Origin: Bacillota bacterium
GTDB lineage: Bacteria; Bacillota; Clostridia; Christensenellales; CAG-138
Length of the DNA stretch: 7,051 bases
Direction: 5' to 3'
Assembly (NCBI GenBank): GCA_023416175.1
Contig: JAEZIE010000126.1
Location: 1 to 7,051 of the forward strand
Translations under genes and position numbers: made by a program
Shown here: one piece after another, positions 1-6,201 of the stretch
Position numbering within the stretch: the first letter of the stretch is position 1
How the letters are laid out: the number at the start of each line of letters is the position of its first letter
The notes under the pieces: generated by a model
What the model was told of the DNA's origin: nothing
The model's input: the letters and a program-made list of their open reading frames with translations, nothing else
Database searches by the model: none

Positions 1-906
1 CTCATAAGCCTTTAATGTCTTGGAGCTTTCGTAGTTAAATTTGGCCACAAGGGAGTGTGCCTTTGCTTCCGCATCGGGTGCGGATTGGAAGGTGAGTGTT
101 TTTTCCACCGTCTCCCCCGCGCCGATCTTATTGATATAAACGGTGTTGCTGCCGTTGTCCGCGGGCAATAGCACACCGCCTTCATTGGATAGCGTGAGCT
201 GTATGTTTTTGACGGCTTCCTCGCCTGAGGTATTCAATATGGCAAGCTTTAGGGAGAATTTCTCCCCTGCGAACAGGCGGCCGCTCTCCAGATCCTCCGC
301 GTTAAGCGGCGTTATGGTATAGCCCTCCAATATGATCTTGGGAGTGGTGGCGATGAGGTTGCCGTCCTCGTCGGTCTTGTCCGGCTCATAGCCCTTGACT
401 ACCGTGACATACACTGACAGGGTGGTCGACTCGTATGCGAACTTGTCTCTGTTGTAATAGATGACGTTGAACTTTACTTCTTTTACGCCGCTTGTAACCT
501 TATCGGAGAGCTTAAAATCATAATCGACCTGCCTGGTTTGCCCCGGGCTCATATCCTCAACGCTGACGGTATAGTTGAGCGCTTCCACGTCGAACGGGAA
601 AGCGTCCAGCGACGAGGAAATCTGCGGCGTGACGAGTATATTACGGATGCGGCTTTTTGTCCTGTTGAATATGGGCAGCGTAATATGGATGCGCTCCCCC
701 CTATTCCCTTTGGGCGCGGCCACCACATTGCCGCTCGGGTCAACGGAAGACAATATCAGAGACGCGTTTGGATCGCTCGGCAAAGACGATTCGGACGCCG
801 CCAAAAAGTCATCATAACTCCCAGTATAAGCCAGCGATATACTCGGCAACAGCATAAGCGCCATCAAGACGCACAAAACCAAAGCCAACTGCCTTTTTCC
901 CCACAT
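1..906 (-). CDS. Secreted beta-domain (CARDB/COG1361-like) envelope protein, C-terminus cut by window edge
   Basis: An open frame of 302 codons with no stop runs off the left edge. The start is ATG at 906, preceded by AGGAGG eight bases upstream. Residues 1-26 form a signal peptide: a basic start (MWGKR), a Leu/Val/Met-rich core and a likely cut after SISLA, before YTG. No lipobox Cys is present. The mature part looks all-beta, with two similar sections of about 100 residues: around 50-170 (ending in VKFNVIYYNRD and a TTLSVYVTVV strand) and around 190-300 (KFSLKLAILNTSGEEAVKNI, then GAGETVEKTLTF). The pattern of an unfolded-neighbour strand followed by a 'GxT/GE...V' strand is that of CARDB/NEW3/COG1361 adhesion-like domains. 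It starts 28 nt after the ABC ATPase stop, so the two are very likely co-transcribed. In this kind of locus an ABC permease often follows. The family assignment is by fold pattern only; the substrate or partner is unknown. Confidence 0.75.
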   Translation of the reverse strand, partial: MWGKRQLALVLCVLMALMLLPSISLAYTGSYDDFLAASESSLPSDPNASLILSSVDPSGNVVAAPKGNRGERIHITLPIFNRTKSRIRNILVTPQISSSLDAFPFDVEALNYTVSVEDMSPGQTRQVDYDFKLSDKVTSGVKEVKFNVIYYNRDKFAYESTTLSVYVTVVKGYEPDKTDEDGNLIATTPKIILEGYTITPLNAEDLESGRLFAGEKFSLKLAILNTSGEEAVKNIQLTLSNEGGVLLPADNGSNTVYINKIGAGETVEKTLTFQSAPDAEAKAHSLVAKFNYESSKTLKAYE

Positions 907-934
907 AAAACCTTCCTCCTGTATCCGTTCCCCG

Positions 935-1633
935 TTATTTGGTTTCGATATCCGTGATCAGTCCGTCCAATATGTGCACCGCTTTATCCGTAAAGGCGGC
1001 CATATTCGCATCATGCGTAACCATAATAAGCGTCTTTTCCCGCTCGCGCGCAATATCCGTCATGAGATGCATGACCTCGTCGGAGGTCTTGGAATCAAGG
1101 TTCCCGGTGGGTTCGTCCGCAAACACGATCTCCGGGTCGCTCACAAGCGCGCGCGCAATGGCCACGCGCTGCTGCTGGCCGCCACTCATCTGCATGGGCT
1201 TATGGTTGATATGCGTCCCCAGACCGACGGCCTTTAACATATCCCGGGCGATCTTGTCCCGCTTTATTCTGCCTATCCCGCGGAACGACAACGGCAGCGC
1301 CACGTTTTCGAGCGCCGTATAGTAAGGCATGAGGTTAAAGGACTGAAATATAAATCCTACCTTTTTTTGCCGGAACACGATGAGCTCGCTCTGCGTCATC
1401 CGCTCGATATGCATCCGGGAAACCACGATTTCTCCGCTGGTGGGATGTTCCAGCCCCGCAAGCAAATTGAGCAAGGTGGATTTGCCTGAGCCGGAACGCC
1501 CAACGATACAGCAGATATCCCCCTTTTCCAGTACAAGGTCCACGCCGTTGAGCGCGTGGATGGCGGCGGAACCCACGCGGTAGGTCTTCTTGACGTTCCG
1601 AAGTTCGATCAGAGGCGCGCCGTTTTGTTCCAT
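935..1633 (-). CDS. ABC transporter ATP-binding protein, MacB/LolD (lipoprotein/efflux) type
   Basis: A 232-residue cytoplasmic ATPase expected to power an FtsX/MacB-type permease. All motifs are intact: Walker A GRSGSGKST (45-53), Q-loop FQSFNLMP (Q97), signature MSGGQQQR (149-156), Walker B IVFADE (169-174), D-loop GNLDS (177-181) and H-loop MVTHD (H207). The FQSFNL and ADEPTGNLD wording and the short length are typical of the LolD/MacB/YtrE subfamily. I chose ATG at 1633, where a GGGGG tract lies four bases upstream and the family-typical LIELRNVKKTY follows at once. The frame stays open to an ATG at 1711, but that one has no ribosome-binding site and would add 26 residues encoded by AT-rich promoter-like DNA. 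The next gene on this strand is the secreted beta-domain protein, 28 nt downstream, and the permease is presumably beyond the window. The ATPase function is certain; the transported substrate is unknown. Confidence 0.93.
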   Translation of the reverse strand: MEQNGAPLIELRNVKKTYRVGSAAIHALNGVDLVLEKGDICCIVGRSGSGKSTLLNLLAGLEHPTSGEIVVSRMHIERMTQSELIVFRQKKVGFIFQSFNLMPYYTALENVALPLSFRGIGRIKRDKIARDMLKAVGLGTHINHKPMQMSGGQQQRVAIARALVSDPEIVFADEPTGNLDSKTSDEVMHLMTDIAREREKTLIMVTHDANMAAFTDKAVHILDGLITDIETK

Positions 1634-1675
1634 GTATCCCCCAATGGCTCTTGCCACGTTGTATTGATCATCTAA

Positions 1676-1703
1676 AGTATAATAACGTTTCACATCTGGA
1701 AAT
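1676..1703 (-). promoter_or_regulatory. Weak candidate promoter for the ABC/envelope operon
   Basis: On the minus strand a TATACT -10-like hexamer (1681 to 1676) follows an imperfect -35 (ATTTCC, 1703 to 1698) at a 16-base spacing. Transcription would begin near 1669, leaving about 35 bases before the ATG at 1633. This agrees with the shorter start chosen for the ATPase. The -35 match is poor, so the call is tentative. Confidence 0.25.
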
Positions 1704-1804
1704 GGTTTCATAGAAAACCGGTATTTTTATAACTCTGTGTATTATACCGCCGGATGGGCTCATGAAGAAACAACAATTTTGTAAACATTTCCCGGCAAGA
1801 TATA

Positions 1805-1833
1805 TTGACTTTTTTCTATATAGACAGTATTCT
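1805..1833 (+). promoter_or_regulatory. Sigma-A-type promoter of the hydrogenase gene
   Basis: TTGACT (1805-1810) and TATTCT (1828-1833) are separated by exactly 17 bases in AT-rich DNA, about 70 bases before the hydA ATG. A TATAAT-like hexamer a few bases further on (1838-1844 area) has no good -35 at the right distance, so the first pair is preferred. Confidence 0.55.
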
Positions 1834-1837
1834 ATAT
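1818..1837. promoter_or_regulatory. Candidate operator: inverted repeat over the hydA promoter
   Basis: ATATAGA (1818-1824) and TCTATAT (1831-1837) are perfect inverted arms around the six bases CAGTAT. The site covers the second half of the promoter spacer and the whole -10, so a bound dimer would block RNA polymerase. Outer arms TTGAC (1805-1809) and GTCAA (1846-1850) share exactly the same centre (1827.5). The arms do not resemble the Rex consensus (TTGTTAA/TTAACAA). The regulator is not encoded next to the site in this window. Confidence 0.45.
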
Positions 1838-1902
1838 TTATAATCGTCAAAAAAATATCAAGATTTTCTTTAAATAAAAGCCAGCAACAGAAAGGAAAGC
1901 AC

Positions 1903-3651
1903 ATGGTCAATATGGTGATAGACGGGCGTCCCGTCACAGTGCACGAAAACGCTACGGTCCTCGAAGCGGCGCGCCGGGAAGGCATCCGCATCCCTACGCT
2001 GTGCAATCTCAAGGGGCTCAACAACATCGGGGCATGCCGTATGTGCCTGGTGGAGGAAGCAAAGACCGGCAGACTCCAGGCGGCCTGCGTATTCCCCGTA
2101 TCCGAAGGCTTAGAAATCAAGACGGCCTCGGCCAAGGTACTTTCCGCCCGCCGTTCCGTGCTGGAATTGATTTTATCCGATCATGACCGTTCCTGCCTGA
2201 CCTGCAAGCGTAACACCACTTGTGAGCTTCAGGCGCTTGCGGATGAGCTAGGTATTACGGATATCCCGTTTGACGGCGCGCGCATTCAAAAGACGATTGA
2301 TGAGCTTTCACCTTCCGTCATACGGGATAACAACAAATGTATCCTCTGCCGCCGCTGTATTGCCGCATGCGAAAAGACACAGGGCGTATATGCCATCGGC
2401 ATGCAGAACCGCGGATTTAAGACGCAGATCGGCTCAGTATTTAACAAGAGCCTCAACGACGTCGCCTGCATCAACTGCGGGCAGTGCATCGTCGCCTGTC
2501 CCACCGGCGCGCTAACAGAACAGGATGCAACGCAGCCCGTTTGGGATGCCTTAAGTAACCCGAAGAAGCACGTCATATTCCAGCCCGCCCCCGCCGTGCG
2601 CTTTGGCATAGGGGAGATGTTCGGTCTTCCCATGGGCACGCGCTGCACCGGCAAACTCGCCGCAGCCATGCGCCGGCTTGGGGCATACAAGGTGTTCGAC
2701 GTGCAGTTTGCCGCCGACCTTACCATTATGGAAGAGGGCACCGAGCTATTAAACCGCATTCAGGAGGCCGGCACGCTTCCCATGATTACCTCCTGCAGCC
2801 CCGGCTGGGTGAAATACTGCGAGCACTTCTACCCTGAGTTTTTAGGCAACCTCTCCACCTGCAAGAGCCCGAACCAGATGCAGGGCGCGCTTACCAAGAC
2901 CTACTTTGCGGCGCAGAACGGGCTCGACCCGAATGATATTTATGTCGTTTCCGTCATGCCCTGCACGGCAAAGAAGTTTGAGATTGCGCGACCCGAAATG
3001 GGGCGGGACGGTTACCGTGATGTTGACGCCAACATCACCACGCGCGAGCTTGCCGCCATGATTAAGCAGGCGGGCATCGATTTTGTGAACCTGCCGGATG
3101 AGGAATTTGACGATATCTTAGGCGATTCCACCGGCGCCGCCACCATATTCGGCGTGACCGGCGGCGTCATGGAAGCCGCTTTGCGTACGGTTGCCGATAT
3201 CCTTGCAGGGGAAGACCTGCAGCAAATTGAATACCAGAACGTGCGCGGATTAACCGGCATCAAGGAGGCCACCATCCCCATCGGCGGGTTGGAAGTAAAG
3301 GTCGCAGTGGCCCATGGTACGGCCAACGCGGGTAAACTGCTCGATGCCATCAAGAGCGGAGAAGCAAACTACCACTTCATTGAGATCATGGGCTGCCCCG
3401 GCGGCTGCGTGAACGGCGGCGGCCAACCCTTTGTGGACGCGCGCACGCGCTTTGATATCGACCCGCGCATTGAGCGCACCCGCGCCACCTATGAAGAAGA
3501 CAAAGATATGCCCTACCGCAAAAGCCACCAAAGCCCGGCCATACAGAAGATCTATGCGGACTTCTTAGGAACACCGGGCGGGCACAAATCGCACGATCTG
3601 CTGCACACACACTATGTTGCGCGTGATAGGTACCGTAATACAGTAAAGTAA
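1903..3651 (+). CDS. hydA: [FeFe]-hydrogenase catalytic subunit, monomer (M3, CpI-like) type
   Basis: A 582-residue cytoplasmic iron hydrogenase (reversible 2H+ + 2e- to H2), close in length and layout to Clostridium pasteurianum CpI (574 residues). Domain order: plant-type [2Fe-2S] with C34, C45, C48, C62; His-Cys3 [4Fe-4S] with H94, C98, C101, C107; two ferredoxin-type [4Fe-4S] clusters with C146/149/152 plus C199 and C189/192/195 plus C156; then the H-cluster domain from about 210. There L1 is TSCSPGW (296-302), L2 VMPCTAKKFE (C354) and L3 ends IEIMGCPGGCVNGGG (C498, C502). The proton-path residues known from CpI also align: C298, E278, E281, S318, R285. L1 carries Ser299 where CpI has its second Cys. 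The start is ATG at 1903, with AGGA a few bases upstream; the frame is open from 1762, but that stretch carries the promoter. There is no C-terminal thioredoxin-like [2Fe-2S] extension and no hydB/hydC beside it, which favours a ferredoxin-dependent single-subunit enzyme. A partner encoded elsewhere is not excluded. Confidence 0.97.
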   Translation: MVNMVIDGRPVTVHENATVLEAARREGIRIPTLCNLKGLNNIGACRMCLVEEAKTGRLQAACVFPVSEGLEIKTASAKVLSARRSVLELILSDHDRSCLTCKRNTTCELQALADELGITDIPFDGARIQKTIDELSPSVIRDNNKCILCRRCIAACEKTQGVYAIGMQNRGFKTQIGSVFNKSLNDVACINCGQCIVACPTGALTEQDATQPVWDALSNPKKHVIFQPAPAVRFGIGEMFGLPMGTRCTGKLAAAMRRLGAYKVFDVQFAADLTIMEEGTELLNRIQEAGTLPMITSCSPGWVKYCEHFYPEFLGNLSTCKSPNQMQGALTKTYFAAQNGLDPNDIYVVSVMPCTAKKFEIARPEMGRDGYRDVDANITTRELAAMIKQAGIDFVNLPDEEFDDILGDSTGAATIFGVTGGVMEAALRTVADILAGEDLQQIEYQNVRGLTGIKEATIPIGGLEVKVAVAHGTANAGKLLDAIKSGEANYHFIEIMGCPGGCVNGGGQPFVDARTRFDIDPRIERTRATYEEDKDMPYRKSHQSPAIQKIYADFLGTPGGHKSHDLLHTHYVARDRYRNTVK

Positions 3652-3663
3652 GTTAAGATATTG

Positions 3664-3744
3664 TACAAAGGGCCGGGATCATTCCCGGCCCTTTTTGCGT
3701 TAACCTGGTTTCAGGGTATCGGCGCTTTTTCCCGGCCCTTTGTA
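3664..3744. repeat. Three-arm repeat around the hydA terminator
   Basis: The left terminator arm, extended to TACAAAGGGCCGGGA (3664-3678), is the exact 15-base inverse of TCCCGGCCCTTTGTA at 3730-3744. The nearer right arm (3683-3694) pairs with it over only 12 bases and is a direct repeat of 3730-3741. So one left arm has two competing partners, about 50 bases apart. It could be a duplicated terminator or the remnant of a small hairpin element. Confidence 0.8.
3667..3696 (+). terminator. Rho-independent terminator of hydA
   Basis: AAAGGGCCGGGA (3667-3678) pairs perfectly over 12 bases with TCCCGGCCCTTT (3683-3694) around the loop TCAT. The right arm runs directly into further T residues. It lies 15 bases after the hydA stop. 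The A-tract on the left could let it act in the opposite direction too. Confidence 0.92.
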
Positions 3745-3790
3745 TGTAAACTCTTAAGGGTTTGGGGCCGCAGCTCTCGGAGGCTTCCAC

Positions 3791-3877
3791 CCGCCGCCAG
3801 CGCATGCGCGGTGGCGGCAGAAGGCCTTGCTGCGCAAGGCGTTCCTCGCAGGAAACCGCCCGTGCCGTAGGCACAGG
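3791..3877. repeat. GC-rich run of four consecutive hairpins
   Basis: Four adjacent dyads fill this non-coding stretch. CCGCCGCC (3791-3798) pairs with GGTGGCGG (3810-3817) with one G-U, enclosing the palindrome GCGCATGCGC. GCCTTGC (3824-3830) pairs with GCAAGGC (3834-3840). TTCCT (3842-3846) pairs with AGGAA (3850-3854). GTGCC (3862-3866) pairs with GGCAC (3870-3874), extendable past one mismatch. The last three all have three-base loops (TGC, CGC, GTA). No convincing ORF exists here. It could be an intergenic repeat element present elsewhere in the genome, or a structured RNA; the sequence alone does not decide. Confidence 0.6.
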
Positions 3878-3895
3878 TTGTTCCTGGAATCCTCG

Positions 3896-3918
3896 AAAAA
3901 GTGGTTTATCACTTTTTT
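3896..3918 (-). terminator. Terminator-like hairpin after the flippase gene
   Basis: AAAAAGTG (3896-3903) and CACTTTTT (3910-3917) form a perfect eight-base stem with a six-base loop. It starts eight bases beyond the flippase stop on the minus strand. A-runs on one side and T-runs on the other allow it to work in both directions. The stem is short in GC pairs, so its strength is uncertain. Confidence 0.5.
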
Positions 3919-3925
3919 GAAAAAC

Positions 3926-5503
3926 TTATGATACCGCTTCCGCTTCCGGGCTTGGATGGGTGGGGTCCTTACGGAACACAATTTTTTGGAAGTACGACCA
4001 TAGCCGCACACCCAACAGCCGCAATAGCAGGAAATAGAGCAACATGCAAACGGGGATGCTGATGAGCATGGCCGTGACGGCAGTCATACCATGCTGCAGC
4101 GCCCAGAAGAAAATGATGCGAACGCAAGCATACAAAATTATCGCACAGGCTATCGGCACAATGCCCGCATGGAATAGGCGCGGGCGGGTACGCGTGGCCC
4201 TGTGAATGAGTACAAAGCCAACGACGGTCCGCAATAAATCGCCCGAAAGCATGCCGATGATATAACCGTATACGTGCAGGCTGGGCATGGCGGTCAACAC
4301 CCAGACAAGTGCAAGCTGCAGCGCTTCCGAGATGGCCGCTAGGATGAGCACCTGCTTTTGCTTGCCGATACCGTTCAATATGCTGGTGGAGATGGAAAGA
4401 TAGTATATCAGAATGGCCTGCAGGCTCTAAGCGTCCGCAAGCGCCGGAGGTACCGTCTGTCCAAAGAGCAGCCCGCAAAGCATGGGGATATAGGGCAGCA
4501 GCACGGCAGTCGCAGGCAAGCCTAAAAGCCCCGTCGCCTCGATGCCCTTATTGACTTTGCGTATCAGATCCGGATGATCCCCGCGCGAAATGCTTGCCGC
4601 GATGCCTGGCATAATGAGTGTACACAGCGCACCTACCAGGGCGGAGGGCAGCATCAGCACCGGCATCACCATGCCGGAAATCAGCCCCAGCGCGCTCACG
4701 GCCTGAGCTCTTGTATAACCCGCAAGCTCGAGCCGGGAAGGAAACACTACCACGGATACCGAAGCAAATACATTGGAAAGCATGGATGTGAGCGTGGACG
4801 GAATGGCGATTTTTAAAAAACTCCGTCGTATGCCTGTGGTTGCCTTCTTTTTCTGCCGCGCCGGATGACGAAACTTTGCCGCATAGGATATGCCTAAAAA
4901 CAGGACGCTGTATAGCTCGCTCAGCGTCATGACGGAGATGATCAAAAACGCGGTGTATCCATGATCTCCGTTGATGTAGCGGGAAAGCAGCATCGTTGCA
5001 AGGAGGATGCGCAATATCTGCTCCCCAACTTCGGATATGGCGGTGAAACGCACCATTCGCGTGCCGTGAAACGTGGCTTTGAGTATATTTTCCGCACCGG
5101 TAAGCAGTATGCAGATCAATATCATCCACAACGCGTTCGCAGTGCGCGCATCGCCCAATATACCGGACGCGATGGAATCGCGCAGCAACAGGATGGGAGC
5201 CGCCATAATAAGCAGAAGCGCCAGGAAACAAAACAGCGCAAAACGAACCAAGCGCTTGATACCCAGCGTATCATGCTGCGCCGCAAGCGAAGCCGAAACA
5301 TGCGTTACCCCTACGCATAGGCCCGCCACGCAGACGGACATGACGATGGAATACACCTGTATAGTGAGCGTATAAACGCCGAGCCCTTCCGCTCCGGCAA
5401 GCCGCCCAAGCAGGACGCGGTATACAAAACCCAACAACAGCAATACGGTGTTGGAAAGCGCAAGCAAAGCAGCCTGATAAAAAAACGTCTTTTTGTTGAG
5501 CAA
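3926..5503 (-). pseudogene. SpoVB/MOP-family polysaccharide (lipid-linked sugar) flippase, interrupted by one in-frame TAG
   Basis: An integral membrane exporter of the MATE/MOP superfamily, the group of SpoVB, MurJ and Wzx that flips lipid-linked glycans for peptidoglycan or surface polymer assembly. Codons 1-358 (to 4430) carry the N-terminal part, including the family's opening GFVYRVLLGRLAGAEGLGVY (25-44) and many hydrophobic helices. Codon 359 (4429-4427) is TAG. The same frame then continues for 166 sense codons (SLQAILIYYLS..., GIGKQKQVLILAAISEALQL...) and ends with a hydrophilic tail and TAA at 3926. Read through, the total is 525 positions, normal for the family, with the break about two thirds of the way along. 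There is no frameshift, and similarity in style to SpoVB continues directly across the stop. The start is TTG at 5503, ten bases after an AGGAGGGGG site; no in-frame ATG is nearby. A fresh nonsense mutation, a base-call error or stop suppression are all possible. A separate start of the 3' part at TTG 4378 would fall inside a membrane region and lacks support. Confidence 0.88.
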
Positions 5504-5527
5504 TGTCGGCCATCCCCCTCCTGCTCA

Positions 5528-5548
5528 CCGCCCCGCAAGGTCGGGCGG
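5528..5548 (-). other. Hairpin just upstream of the flippase ribosome-binding site
   Basis: CCGCCC (5528-5533) and GGGCGG (5543-5548) form a six-base all-GC stem with a nine-base loop. It sits a few bases upstream of the AGGAGGGGG site in the flippase leader. No T-run follows, so it is not a normal terminator. It could influence translation, but this is only a structural observation. Confidence 0.35.
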
Positions 5549-5620
5549 CTATTCATGTATATGGAGTGGAGCGGCGCATCATACGACAGGATCTGTACAA
5601 AACAGAGGAAAGCCCGAAGG

Positions 5621-5645
5621 TCATAATGAGATTATGATTATAACA
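5621..5645 (-). promoter_or_regulatory. Extended -10 promoter with overlapping inverted repeat, for the flippase gene
   Basis: Read on the minus strand, TGTTATAAT (5645 to 5637) is a perfect extended -10 (TGn-TATAAT). No good -35 lies upstream of it, as is common for this class. TCATAAT (5621-5627) and ATTATGA (5631-5637) are exact inverted arms around GAG and cover the expected start of transcription near 5630, so this is a likely operator. The leader before the TTG start would be about 125 bases. Confidence 0.4.
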
Positions 5646-5757
5646 ATTGGATATGTCATGAGTAACCAGAGAAAAATATATGGTATGCATCAAGCCGGAA
5701 TTCCGCCAATAATAGGGCGTTATCAAATTTATATTAGGAATTTTGTAGCTGTAACAC

Positions 5758-5787
5758 TTTGAAACAAATCTTAATACTATATACTAA
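5758..5787 (+). promoter_or_regulatory. Candidate promoter of the alternating-Gln protein gene
   Basis: TTTGAA/TTGAAA (5758-5764) lies 16-17 bases before TATACT/TACTAA (5780-5787), a fair vegetative-type match, 25-30 bases before the ATG. The AATACTATA within it also resembles a mother-cell (sigma-E/K) -10 of the CATA-N3-TA kind. Which sigma factor applies cannot be decided from the sequence. Confidence 0.35.
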
Positions 5788-5811
5788 TCAATCCAGAGAG
5801 GAGGAGAGCTT

Positions 5812-6138
5812 ATGTCAAATAATCGTCGTTGCTGCTGCCGTACTCACCGTAGAGAAAATGTCACCAACTTCAATTTCGAAGATATTCAGGCCCAGTTGCA
5901 GGCCCAGCAGCAGGAGCAGGACCAGAGGCAGAGACAGAGACAGGAACAGGACCAGGATAATGACCAGGACCAGGATCTCAAAACGATATTGAAGAATATT
6001 GGTAATGGAAATAACCACACCTATATCAAAAATGACTATGATGGCCTTGCCCTTGCCATCCTTGTAGCAGCAGGCAGTCTGCTTGGGACGGTAGATGGTG
6101 ATACGCTACGCACATATATTGACCGTCTGGCCAAGTAA
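5812..6138 (+). CDS. Small unrecognised protein with alternating-Gln tract
   Basis: 108 residues; I do not recognise the family. The start is ATG at 5812 with a strong AGGAGG seven bases upstream, and a good terminator follows 14 bases after the stop, so this is a real single-gene unit. Visible parts: a basic, Cys-rich head (RRCCCRTHRR, 5-14); a linker VTNFNFEDI; a tract at 26-54 where every even residue is Gln (Asn at 50), while the odd residues go from Ala/Leu through E/D, then RRR, then E and a run of D; a KTILKNIGNGNNHTYIKND stretch (57-75); and a small hydrophobic helix plus amphipathic tail (LALAILVAAGSLLG, 79-92; TLRTYIDRLAK, 98-108). There is no signal peptide. The Cys-rich basic head with Q-rich low-complexity sequence recalls spore-coat or other self-assembling structural proteins, but that is inference. 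Confidence 0.85.
   Translation: MSNNRRCCCRTHRRENVTNFNFEDIQAQLQAQQQEQDQRQRQRQEQDQDNDQDQDLKTILKNIGNGNNHTYIKNDYDGLALAILVAAGSLLGTVDGDTLRTYIDRLAK
5887..5976 (+). repeat. Degenerate hexameric CAG-NNN coding repeat
   Basis: Thirty codons (26-55) in which nearly every other codon is CAG. All the Gln codons are CAG, while the partners vary (GCC, TTG, GAG/GAA, GAC/GAT, AGG/AGA). The mixture of identical CAG and synonymous partners suggests growth by slippage of a six-base unit, followed by point changes kept in frame. Confidence 0.85.
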
Positions 6139-6152
6139 TTTCGTTTTACTTG

Positions 6153-6181
6153 CACCCGCTGTTGAGGCGGGTGTTTTTTTT
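6153..6181 (+). terminator. Rho-independent terminator of the alternating-Gln gene
   Basis: CACCCGC (6153-6159) pairs with GCGGGTG (6167-6173) over seven bases around TGTTGAG, followed by eight T residues (6174-6181). It isolates this gene from the CMD-padR operon downstream. Confidence 0.93.
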
Positions 6182-6201
6182 GTCTAGACCCATTTGCTCT
6201 A

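Noticed and set aside
538..957. Plus-strand 139-codon ORF opposite the secreted protein
   Set aside because: It is a mirror of the coding strand. The minus-strand frame has a signal peptide, a ribosome-binding site and an operon context.
1634..1711. In-frame extension of the ABC ATPase to ATG at 1711
   Set aside because: There is no ribosome-binding site, the composition is AT-rich, and the family-typical start follows the ATG at 1633.
1762..1902. In-frame extension of hydA to an upstream ATG at 1762
   Set aside because: It would add 47 residues of AT-rich sequence lacking a ribosome-binding site and overlapping the promoter and dyad. The ATG at 1903 gives cluster ligand spacing equal to CpI.
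1668..2135. Minus-strand ORF overlapping the hydA 5' end
   Set aside because: It is antisense to the conserved ferredoxin domain of hydA and has no start signal or recognisable product.
3652..3925. CRISPR-like or tRNA content in the structured intergenic region
   Set aside because: The hairpins differ in sequence, there are no regular spacers, and no cloverleaf or CCA-like end can be drawn.
3926..4378. Separate 150-residue membrane protein starting at TTG 4378
   Set aside because: It is the same frame as the flippase, and sense codons with family-like sequence continue upstream to the TAG. It has no start signals of its own.
4548..5231. Long minus-strand ORF in another frame inside the flippase
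   Set aside because: It is rich in His, Arg and Cys, lacks membrane segments and starts internally, so it is a shadow of the real frame.
5493..5762. 89-codon plus-strand ORF and its internal ATG near 5658
   Set aside because: There is no ribosome-binding site, the composition is irregular, and it overlaps the flippase start and promoter region. It does not look like a protein.
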